Source: Kappaphycus alvarezii (Eukaryota; Rhodophyta; Florideophyceae; Gigartinales; Solieriaceae). From it: 64,000 nt of DNA. Within the stretch, counting starts at the first letter, position 1. Each line of letters opens with the position of its first letter. A program made the translations under genes and the position numbers. The notes beneath the pieces are model-generated. The model was not told the DNA's origin. It made no database searches and worked only from the letters and a program-made list of their open reading frames with translations. Shown in pieces: positions 56,716 through 64,000 of this stretch. The stretch spans positions 274,766 to 338,765 of the forward strand of contig NADL03000865.1 of the NCBI GenBank assembly GCA_002205965.3. The letters run 5' to 3'.

Positions 56716-57324
56716 TTATTTCCCATTCTCTAAATCAGATCCAAACAACTCCTCTAAAATATCCATGCTGTCCAAGCAGTCCCCACAAATATCTGCGAAT
56801 GGCTCACAACTCTCTATTTCCCCCTGGGAGATATCTAGACTACTAAAGATATCTCCATCCGGTTCCATCGTGGGCACAACTTGATCCATACTCTCTATTC
56901 CAGGCCCCACCGGTCCAACACTTTCCATGCCCCCTGTTGCCTCATCCTCCTCATCCTCCTCCTCCTCCTCATCCTCTTCTTCCTCATCCTCATCCTCCTC
57001 ATCCTCCTCATCCTCCTCATCTTCCTCATCCTCCTCATCCTCCTCATCCTCATCTTCCTGATCCTCGTACACTAGCTCAGGGGCTAACCATTCCTCGAAG
57101 GACTCCCCGCTCTCCTCCTCGACCTTCTCAGCCTCTCCCGGACTTACCTCCCTCGCTTCTTCTTCTATGAAGAGGCGGCGCACGAACTCGATGATTTGCT
57201 TCTTTGTTTGCCGCCGGATGTAGTCGTCGGCATCGGTTGGCCCGTAGGCGGCGAGACGAAGGCCATTGATGGAACGGGAAGGGCGGTTTTTGGAAATAGG
57301 GACAGAGGGGCGAAGGTTGCTCAT
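56716..57324 (-). CDS. acidic protein encoded between integrase and 3' LTR
   Basis: 202 residues from the ATG at 57,324 (MSNLRPSVPISKNRPSRS); an ATG at 57,411 in the same frame would add 29 residues. A basic N-terminus is followed by DADDYIRRQTKKQIIEFVRR, an amphipathic helix, then about 60 residues that are almost only Asp and Glu (57,060-56,945), and a Gly/Met/Pro-containing acidic tail. It lies inside the element in the same orientation as gag-pol, in the place where some gypsy elements carry env, but has no signal peptide or membrane segment, so it is not an envelope protein. Acidic tracts of this kind are common in histone-binding proteins, which is only a suggestion. The stop lies 16 bp from the LTR. 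Confidence 0.6.
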   Translation of the reverse strand: MSNLRPSVPISKNRPSRSINGLRLAAYGPTDADDYIRRQTKKQIIEFVRRLFIEEEAREVSPGEAEKVEEESGESFEEWLAPELVYEDQEDEDEEDEEDEEDEEDEEDEEDEDEEEEDEEEEEDEEDEATGGMESVGPVGPGIESMDQVVPTMEPDGDIFSSLDISQGEIESCEPFADICGDCLDSMDILEELFGSDLENGK

Positions 57325-57842
57325 TGTGATAGAAGTTGGGGAACAGGAGGCAATGTGGGGTGATTTGGGTGTGTGGGGGAGAGGGGTGATGAGTAACATG
57401 ATCGGGGGCATTTGGAACTTAGAATAAAGGGGTTTAAATAGGCTCCCGGGGCAGGTTCTATAGATTAGGAATAGGTAAAATAAATCTGCAAGGGATTTTG
57501 CAATAGTGCATTTGCGCCCTTCTTCTCAAAAAAAGGTGAATTTGGAGGAGGAGGTAAGCTAAAAGGGAAAAGGGACTTGATTCGGGGTCGATTCAGAGGG
57601 TTAAATACAGTATAAAATATCTAGATAAAATGGAAGTAAATTTGGAAATGACGGTTGGAGAAGTTAGGGGCGGGATCGTTGTAGGTTGCTGGATTACACG
57701 AGGGAAGTACCATTTCCTGTCTTACGTGAAGGGAGGACCATTTCCTGTATTACGTGAAGGGAGGACCATTTCCTGTATTAAATGAGGGAGGACCATTTTT
57801 TGTATTACACGCCCCCTTTCTCAAGGCGAACGTCCCGGGTCG
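57325..57842. repeat. non-coding gap inside the element with 28-bp tandem repeats
   Basis: Between the acidic gene and the duplicated-domain gene. At about 57,699-57,810 four copies of a 28-bp unit occur in tandem (GGGAGGACCATTTCCTGTAT core); the second and third copies are nearly identical. The gap could hold the promoter or leader for the acidic gene. Confidence 0.7.
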
Positions 57843-59147
57843 TCACTGCTCTTCTTCTGCTTCCGTTAGTGTTCGCTGTCTTATTGATAAGATGTATGGT
57901 CTCTCAAACGGGTACGGATGCAACTGATTACCAATATGATGCTCTAAAAAGTAGGTTCGCATTACTGGTACCTCACTTTGTAGCATAGCCTCATATATTG
58001 GTTTGATCACATCGAGGTGGGGTTGAATACATTCTTCTTCCGTGACTCTTCCGAATCTTCCAAGAGTGAAAAAATATATGTGATATGCAAACTCTTCTGG
58101 AAGATGCCGGAGGAATGGATGTCGATAAGAAAAGAAGACGCGCATCATCAAGAACGAATCTTCGTAAGATAAGTGCGGTCCATGTAGCGCCCTAAAACAC
58201 AAACAGATGCTTATCATGAAATAAGAAATGACCTGCGCATCGTTCGCATCCTCGGAGATATTGCGAAGCCAAAAAGATAATCTTCTTCTTCCGACTGTAT
58301 GCTGTGCATGGTTGTGAAGGAGAGCTAGAGATGAAGTTGTGGTGGACGGTCCCGATGAATGGCCGCGACCAGCTCCTGACGTACTGGGACCTGCACGAGG
58401 TCCTCTCGGGGGACGACCGGAACCTCTTCTGGGCGGGTTGTTGTCTCCTGAAGGTCCTCCTCTGGTCATCATCACTGCTTCAGGAGGATCCTCACCGCCT
58501 CCAACGTTCCCAATTTGTGGCGGAGAAACGTAAGGTTCCCATAGAGGATACGGGACCAGCCTGTATTCCATATCCGGGGGTAAGGCGTAACTTCTCAGTC
58601 GCACGTCTTGGTTGTTCTTGAGAAATACGTAAATTGGACGGATAATATTCAGATACGTTTGCGACAAGTCTCCAGCAGCTACCATTCCATATCTTCCTAT
58701 AGAGTAATGATATATTACCTCCACAAACTCTGGACCTGCTTCCGTGAACCTTCCGTTTTGGAATGAAAATAGAACTCTTATTAATAGTCGGAAATCATCT
58801 TCAGGTAGCAATGGTCCGTTCAACGTACGAAAACATAGGCATATATTAATGTAGAAATGAATAATTACGTGGAGTTCGTAGTAGTCCCGCGTAACCGAGA
58901 TGATCCATTCCCAGGCCCTTTTTCCTCCCATAGGAATCATTCTATAGTTAAAGATGAGTATGCCCCGTGGTTGCGCATAGTCCTGTGTGAGAAGGAATTC
59001 TTCAGGCCTCTGATGGTAAGGGACCAGACGACGTGCATGGATGGCCCTCCTTGATCTCTTCCCTGAGCTTGAACAGAGCTGATAGTGCGGGTGTCTTTCC
59101 TCCGTGACGATGCAAGGTTCGAGTACTTGGTTTGGAAGGCCGGCCAC
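57843..59147 (-). CDS. integrase C-terminal tail fused to a tandemly duplicated domain of unknown function
   Basis: The first ~50 residues (CIVTEERHPHYQLCSSSGKR, RAIHARRLVPYHQR) are the small beta-barrel end of a gypsy integrase, reached from the upstream frame by one frame change near 59,120. With no stop, two related domains follow. Domain 1 (about 80-210) has INICLCFRTLNGPLLPEDDF, VLFSFQ, EFVEVIYHYSIGRYG and RPIYVFL. Domain 2 (about 295-425) has ISICLCFRALHGPHLSYEDS, VFFSYR, EFAYHIYFFTLGRFG and KPIYEAM. A Gly/Pro/Arg-rich disordered linker joins them. Both end in a PYP..PYI-like phrase. I recognise no family; the domains look mostly helical. A separate start at MIPMGGKRAWEW (about 58,940) is possible. 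Confidence 0.65.
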   Translation of the reverse strand: MAGLPNQVLEPCIVTEERHPHYQLCSSSGKRSRRAIHARRLVPYHQRPEEFLLTQDYAQPRGILIFNYRMIPMGGKRAWEWIISVTRDYYELHVIIHFYINICLCFRTLNGPLLPEDDFRLLIRVLFSFQNGRFTEAGPEFVEVIYHYSIGRYGMVAAGDLSQTYLNIIRPIYVFLKNNQDVRLRSYALPPDMEYRLVPYPLWEPYVSPPQIGNVGGGEDPPEAVMMTRGGPSGDNNPPRRGSGRPPRGPRAGPSTSGAGRGHSSGPSTTTSSLALLHNHAQHTVGRRRLSFWLRNISEDANDAQVISYFMISICLCFRALHGPHLSYEDSFLMMRVFFSYRHPFLRHLPEEFAYHIYFFTLGRFGRVTEEECIQPHLDVIKPIYEAMLQSEVPVMRTYFLEHHIGNQLHPYPFERPYILSIRQRTLTEAEEEQ

Positions 59148-60136
59148 TTCACAGCCTGCTGCATTGCTTTTCCATGTACTACAAGTACTTTAGAGCCAAC
59201 TGAAAAGGTTCTGACTGCAGGTTCTGCATCCTTATTTCTTGTTTGTGTTAGCGCGCGGTGTGATCTCCAGCCTTCAGTGACCAGTAGTTCAACTTCCCTA
59301 CTCTCTTCATCGATAATATTTGTTTCCATGTCTCTCTGTAACATTCTAGGAGCCCTTCCGTACATTAGCTCGAATGGTGAGCGTCCATTCTTCCTCTTCT
59401 TCGACGGTAGCCGTATAACACTTTTGGTAAGGCATCTTCCCACTGGATTTCATTCTCCAACATAGTTTTCGATATTGCTCGTTTGATGGTTCCAACCATC
59501 CTCTCCGCTTTCCCGTTGGACATAGGAGCGTATGCGAGAACGGTCTTCAGCTGAATCCTTTCTCTTCCAAAAACGAAGCAGTGAAGTTGCAGTAAAACAA
59601 AGGGCGTTATCCGAGATGATCCTTTTTGGAAGACCAAACGGTTCAATTATTTCTTTTTCGATGAATCTCAGTACCACCTCAGCATTTGCCTCCTCGACTG
59701 CAACTGCTATTGGCCATCCAGTAAGATGTTCCACCCCTATAAGGAGATATTTGTTTCCGGAAGAAGTTTCCTTGAACGGGCCCGCGAAGTCAATTGAGAA
59801 GGTTTCAAAGAGACCGGAAACTGGAAAACTTAGAGTTGTCTTATACTTCCGTATTGGAGTGAATTTTTGGCAGTTGTCGCAGCTTTTCACGAAGTTATAG
59901 ACGTCCTTATGGATACCGGGCCACCAGAATCTCTCAGTTACGAATTTTTTGGTTGTTTCGAGATCCCAATGCCCTAGCTCATCATGGAAAGTCCTCAAGA
60001 TCTTCATTCTTTCTTTTAAAGGGGCCACTAGTCGGGGACCGGCTTTAGTGTGCCGGAAAAGTTTCCCATTCCACAATGTAAAAGCCTTTTGATTCCTGCG
60101 TACCCAATTTCGGTGTTCAAGATCAACCTTTCTCAT
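58937..60136 (-). CDS. Ty3/gypsy integrase
   Basis: The zinc domain at about 59,990-59,870 has the H2C2 pattern (FHDELGHWDLETTKKF, then SCDNCQKF). The catalytic core has FSIDFAGPFKE (Asp 1), KRIISDNALCF (Asp 2) and APMSNGKAERMVGTIKRAIS (Glu), then RKNGRSPFELMYGRAPRML and the FSVGSKVLVVHGK segment of the C-terminal domain. Frame changes fall near 59,590, 59,410 and 59,120; each is explained by one or two missing bases. It inserts the cDNA copy into the host genome. Confidence 0.85.
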
Positions 60137-60159
60137 TTCTAGTCCATCGAGGAATTTGA

Positions 60160-61579
60160 TCAGTCCGTGAATATTAGCTTCGTACTCGTTATCGTTCGCA
60201 ACTGCAACTCGGCGACTCCGACGATGTCCTCCGAAGCTTTTTCATTTGGAATCAGTGCGTCCCTCAAGCGGGATAGGTAATCGGCAGGCTGATTATTGCG
60301 TCCGGGTCTATACACAATTTCAAACCGATATTCTGCGAAAATGTCGAGCCATCGGGCCAAGCGGTGATGTACATCCTTCTTTTGGAATGCTGTTTTAAGT
60401 GCCTGGTGATCAGTTATCAAGACAAATTTCTCGAGTGATAAAAGGTATACGCGAAACTTTTTCAGCGCGAAGACGACAGCTAGCGCTTCTTTCTCGCAGA
60501 CTGAGTATCTCTTTTCCGCGTCATTCAGAGTTCGGCTTGCGAATTGAACAGGGTGTAGTCTTCCGTTTTCATCTTTTTGGGACAAAACGGCACCCAAAGA
60601 CCGTTCTGAGGCATCTGTCTCCACAACGAATGGTCTCTTGAAATCTGGGTACATGAGAACTGGGGGGACACATAGCTTATCTTTAAGCTCCTGAAATGCA
60701 GTTTCCATTTCCTTGTTCCAGTAAAATTTTCCGTTCTTCGTAGTGCTGGCATGTAACGGTGCTGCAGTCTTGGCGAAATCTTTGATAAATCTTCTGTAAT
60801 ATGAGGCCAGTCCTAAGAAGCTTCGGACCTCCGTCTTTGAAGCGGGCCTTGGTGCCAACTTTATTTTTTTTTTTCTCTGGATCCACTCTAATTCCCTCTT
60901 GGTCGACGATATGACCGAGTAATTGGATAGAAGTTTTCGCAAAGAAGCATTTGCTCAACTTAATTTTCAAGCTATACTCCGATATCCTCTCCACAACTGT
61001 CTTGACGTGCGAGATGTGCTGATCCAATGTTTCTGAGAATATGACGACATCATCGATATAGACTCTTGCGAATGGAAGTCCTTTCAAAACCTCGTTCATC
61101 ATTCTTTGGAATGTAGCTGGTGCATTCATGAGACCAAAAGGCATCACTTCGAACCTGAACGTACCGGCTTTGCTGGTAAAGGTTGTTTTTTCCTTACATT
61201 TTTCATCCAATGGAATCTGCCAATAGCCAGTGTAAAGGTCAATTGAGGTGAAATATCTCCCGTCCTTCAGGTCCTCGAGGATCTCCTCCATGTTCGGAAT
61301 CGGAAATCGATCGGGTATCATTCTCTGGTTCAGTTGTCGGTAATCGACGCAAAAACGCAGCTTTCCATCCTTCTTTGGTGCGACCACAACTGGAAACGAC
61401 CATGGGGATGAAACTGGTCGAATAATATCATTTTTCAGCATACTTGTAACATTTTCTGAGATAAATTGGTCATATTTTGGCGGTTGACGTCTAGGCTTGT
61501 GGTAAATCGGTTGAGTGTCGGTAAGTTCGAACGAGTGAGTAACCGGTACACTTGCTTGTCTAAATCTGAAACGCTCCAT
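60160..61579 (-). CDS. Ty3/gypsy reverse transcriptase and RNase H
   Basis: Reverse transcriptase (61,560-60,870) has SSPWSFPVVVAPKKDGKLRF, DRFPIPNMEEILEDL, IDLYTGYWQIPLDE, FGLMNAPATFQRMMNEVL and the active-site box RVYIDDVVIFS. The connection has LGLASYYRRFIKDFAKTAAP. RNase H (to 60,160) has VETDASERSLGAVLSQKDEN, FASRTLNDAEKRYSVCEKEA and LITDHQALKTAF. A frame change falls in an A run at about 60,866-60,880 and another near 60,200; both look like single-base gaps. All catalytic Asp residues are present. Confidence 0.92.
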
Positions 61580-62874
61580 GCAATTACTTCGGAAGATGTT
61601 AACATGTCGGATATTTTCAGTGAGGCGGGGGCGGGAAGGTGCTGCACTTTTCCTTGGATTTCTGCCATTTGGCGCCCTTTTTCTTCTTGATCCTCAACCT
61701 CAATATTTTGAAGGACCTCTTCCGTCGTGCTCACATCTTCATATATGGAATTCGACGTATTCTTATTTTCTTTGCAAAGGTAATCTTCTTTCATGCTCCG
61801 AATTCTGTCCTTTGATTCGATATCATCGCAAAAAGAAACACATTCGGGTTTCAAACTTATCCTAGAATCCCAGTCGTCATCTGTTTCAAACCCGGAATCA
61901 TAATCGTCCCATGCCATGTTCATTACCCCCGAGGGTACCCTTTTCCACTTCCGAAAGTGTTAGTTGGTTCCGAATCTTCGCTGTCATAGCTAGAAGTGAA
62001 ATCTTCACTGTCCGTTTCTTTTAAATCTTCAGGATGCGTGCTTTTGTCGAAATCCAGGGGCATCTTCACGGTTCTGCCGTCAATATTAACTGAAACCATT
62101 TGGTTGCCCAAGTCAATGCATGTTCCTAGTCTTTCCATTGTGGGCAGCCAATGATTGCATCGAAAAGGGAGATCCGGCATGACAAGAAAGTCTACATCAA
62201 CTTTAGAGTCCCAAAGAACACGGAAACCTTGTCAACAGTGCCCATGCATTTTGAGACGGTTCCATCCGCTACAGTTATTTTTCGAGTCGTTGGAGTAATT
62301 CGAGACCTAGATCTGTCACCAAAGTTTCTGAAATGAGGTTTGGAACAGCACCCGAATCGAAGAGAGCTTGGGTTTTCATACCCAATACTTTGACTGGTAC
62401 CAGCTTAAGACGTCTTGGTGCTGTCGAGGCCGATTGAAGAAACAGTTTCTTACCCTTAGCGGACTTATTAGACCTGATAATTTTTTTGAGTTCTTTTCTC
62501 GCATCCTCTGCGTCGCCCCTCAAAAGTTGACCAAACGTTATCCCAGTTGGGGCCGATGCAAGCTCAGCCACCAAATTGTACCTCTTCACATACTCTAGTA
62601 CGTCCTTAGAGATACTCTTAACTTTCTTACTCTTTTTCGTCTTCTTGGCCGGAGTGACTCCCACTCCTGGAACAACTTGATCAGACCTCTTGGTTCGAGG
62701 AGGTACAGGTGCTGGGATATGCTCCAGCATTCCATACTCTAGCCTAGGTTTCTTCGATAAAATGTTCCCTTCCCCATCCCTTTTTGTCACATTGACTTGA
62801 CTAATCTCTTCAGCGATGGATACGTTACCGGCATCCGTCAACCTTTGATCCCTTCTATTTTGTAAGATTTTCAC
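61435..62874 (-). CDS. Ty3/gypsy protease and linker region
   Basis: An aspartic protease is seen around 62,410-62,170: VKVLGMKTQALFDSGAVPNL with the DSG active site, then, after a frame change, PTTRKITVADGT and VDFLVMPDLPFRCNHWLPTM. Upstream (62,874-62,450) is a basic linker in frame with the zinc knuckles of gag, so gag and pol seem to share one frame. Downstream (62,150-61,450) is an acidic Ser/Asp/Glu-rich spacer (SEDFTSSYDSEDSEP, MAWDDYDSGFETDDDWDSR) before reverse transcriptase. Frame changes at about 62,310 and 61,926-61,930 (C run) are each resolved by one G on the coding strand. Confidence 0.8.
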
Positions 62875-63793
62875 CTCTGGTCCTGACTCACTCCTTGCTT
62901 CCGATAAATTTGCTCTTCTGTTGTCTTTAGACCAGCAGTTACTTTCATGATGCCCATATCGACCGCACTTTGCACAACGAGTGTTTCTATGTGGATTATC
63001 AGGACACCTGTTTGCAAAGTGTCCAGGCTTGTGACAGTAAGAACAGACTTCTGCGGCCTTAGGGGCCCAGACTGGTTCTTCTTAATGGTAAGAGTAAGGC
63101 TTTCCAACTGCGAGGTTATCATGTCAAGTCGATTATCGAATCGGGTTTCCAACCTTTCTTCCAAGTTTTTGACATCGCTCCTGACAGATTCTAATGCCGC
63201 TGCACTAGTAGCCGGCCTTTGATAATTCTTTTCAGGATGTACGATAGACATCGATGTGCGGGTTTCCCTCGGTACCTCACTCAGTGACTGAAACGTCTCC
63301 GAATTTTTGACAAATTCTACTATGGTACCCTTCAGTTCATCAAAAGTGTGAGGGCCCTTGATGAGGAGGAAATCGGAGAGCCGCTTATCCCCATAGCCGC
63401 CTTACGCAGCATTCCGTACTTGGCTTGGGCGTTGAACCCAGCTTTTCATAAAGATCACACAAGTACACCAATGAGCTTAACAAATCGTCGAAGTTGAGCC
63501 GGGCCTCTATGGCGGTACGAATCATCTCATCTGGTTCTACCTCCTTAGCATACTCTTTCACAAGCCACTCACATACCTCACCGAAGTTACGCCCATTCCC
63601 GTTAAGAGACCACCCGTCGATAAACTTGGACTTATGTTTGTGCTTTGCGTCACCATGAAGATAGGCGAAGATACTTGCGGCCTTCTCTTCATCGCCCTTC
63701 TCTCGCATCACAACGTTGACATATGTGTAAAGAAACTCCTCAACGTCTTCAGTCTTGCCCCCTGTGAACGTTTACGAGCAGCGTTGAGATCCA
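62875..63793 (-). CDS. Ty3/gypsy gag with two zinc knuckles
   Basis: It begins MDLNAARKR at 63,793. The capsid-like part (63,711-63,420) has EKAASIFAYLHGDAKHKHKS and GRNFGEVCEWLVKEYAKEVE, typical of the retrotransposon gag fold. A coiled-coil-like LEERLETRFDNRLDMITSQL follows, then two CCHC knuckles, CSYCHKPGHFANRC and CAKCGRYGHHESNC (63,050-62,935). Frame changes near 63,765, 63,440, 63,385 and 63,066 are consistent with single missing bases, the last in a GGG next to CCCC. It packages element RNA. Confidence 0.85.
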
Positions 63794-63870
63794 TGATTAC
63801 AGAAAAGAAATCCCCCCGAAGTGTTCCTTACTACTGCTCAACTCGAATACTTCGGGTGCAAGCCCCTCTA

Positions 63871-63881
63871 CAAGAGTACCA
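63871..63881 (-). other. putative primer-binding site of the Ty3/gypsy element
   Basis: On the minus strand the 5' LTR ends CCCCTATCA, two bases (TT) follow, then TGGTACTCTTG. A site opening with TGG at this place is where the 3' CCA of a priming tRNA pairs. I cannot match the rest to a particular tRNA. Confidence 0.5.
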
Positions 63882-63883
63882 AA

Positions 63884-64000
63884 TGATAGGGGTAATCGGC
63901 GGGGGAGAGATCCTCAGAACCAATTACCGCTGAGAAGGAGGTGTTGCGAGCGACAAATGCTCCGTGGTATTGTGAACGAACAAAAGGGAGTGTATATGAG
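63884..64000 (-). repeat. 5' LTR of the Ty3/gypsy element (partial)
   Basis: Matches the outer 120 bp of the left LTR from TGATAGGGG onward. The differences I can align are all small indels (single A lost at two places, an added G, about three bases lost around GACAAATGCT, a C lost, an A lost) with no substitutions. The window ends inside it. Confidence 0.85.

Larger units (their letters stand above)
56274..64000 (-). mobile_element. Ty3/gypsy LTR retrotransposon (5' LTR cut by window end)
   Basis: A minus-strand element with gag (zinc knuckles), protease, reverse transcriptase, RNase H and integrase in Ty3/gypsy order, bounded by a left LTR (56,274-56,700) and the beginning of the right LTR (63,884 to the window end). 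It is unusual in carrying a duplicated domain of unknown type behind integrase and then a separate acidic reading frame. Frame breaks are frequent but nearly all are single-base; once these are discounted gag to integrase looks like one continuous reading frame, so the copy may be intact in life. It sits beside the LINE-like remnants at 55.3-55.8 kb. Confidence 0.9.

Noticed and set aside
57699..57810. 28-bp tandem repeats as a CRISPR array
   Set aside because: The units are directly adjacent with no spacers, lie inside a eukaryotic retrotransposon, and there are no cas genes.
58199..58240. GT...TTTTAG stretch in the second duplicated domain that looks like a 41-nt intron
   Set aside because: The equivalent stretch in the first domain aligns without gaps, encodes a similar ICLCFR phrase and lacks the AG, so it is coding. 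It is also very short for an intron.

Overview
The window looks like nuclear DNA of a photosynthetic eukaryote, most probably a red alga. Evidence: a nuclear gene for a plastid-type ribosomal protein uL15 with a transit-peptide-like leader; eukaryotic genes for cytosolic eL28, an ESCRT-III (VPS20/CHMP6-like) subunit and a PWWP/SET histone methyltransferase; host genes that read as single exons with no splice sites needed; and many Ty1/copia, Ty3/gypsy, pogo-type and LINE-like remains. The red-algal assignment is inference; the plastid-bearing eukaryote assignment is firmer.

Layout. 1-14 kb is decayed mobile DNA: an unresolved stretch (1-2.0 kb), a plus-strand copia relic (2.0-5.5 kb) that has lost its integrase core, a minus-strand copia relic (7.1-10.8 kb) that keeps gag, protease, integrase, reverse transcriptase and RNase H, and a pogo-type DNA transposon (12.0-14.06 kb) with recognisable inverted ends. 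14.6-40.3 kb is the gene-dense part: an unidentified single-TM protein (-), an NT-C2-like coiled-coil protein (+), a double-PWWP AWS-SET-postSET-Tudor methyltransferase (+), eL28 (-) head-to-head with plastid uL15 (+), a VPS20-like protein (-), and one giant ~4,040-residue coiled-coil plus acidic-repeat protein (-, 12.1 kb) holding six nearly identical 405-bp repeats. 40.3-51 kb is almost gene-free and contains a strongly AT-rich island (about 45.7-50 kb). 51.6-53 kb holds a guanidine-modifying hydrolase of the CtlX/DDAH-like superfamily (-). 55.3-55.8 kb is a LINE-like fragment. 56,274 to the right edge is a 7.7-kb minus-strand Ty3/gypsy element cut by the window end inside its 5' LTR.

Two things stand out. 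First, the Ty3 element carries extra coding matter behind its integrase: a tandemly duplicated ~120-residue domain I do not recognise, apparently in frame with the integrase C-terminus, and then a separate very acidic protein in the position where some elements carry env. This is the best candidate here for something undescribed. Second, most genes that should be intact (plastid uL15, the CtlX-like enzyme, the giant protein, the coiled-coil protein, the gypsy gag-pol) are interrupted by frame breaks that are each resolved by one extra base (two at one site), nearly always a G in a run of G on the coding strand. The two copies of the gypsy LTR differ only by small indels. That pattern points to indel errors in the assembly rather than true gene death, so several genes below are given as single loci spanning more than one frame.
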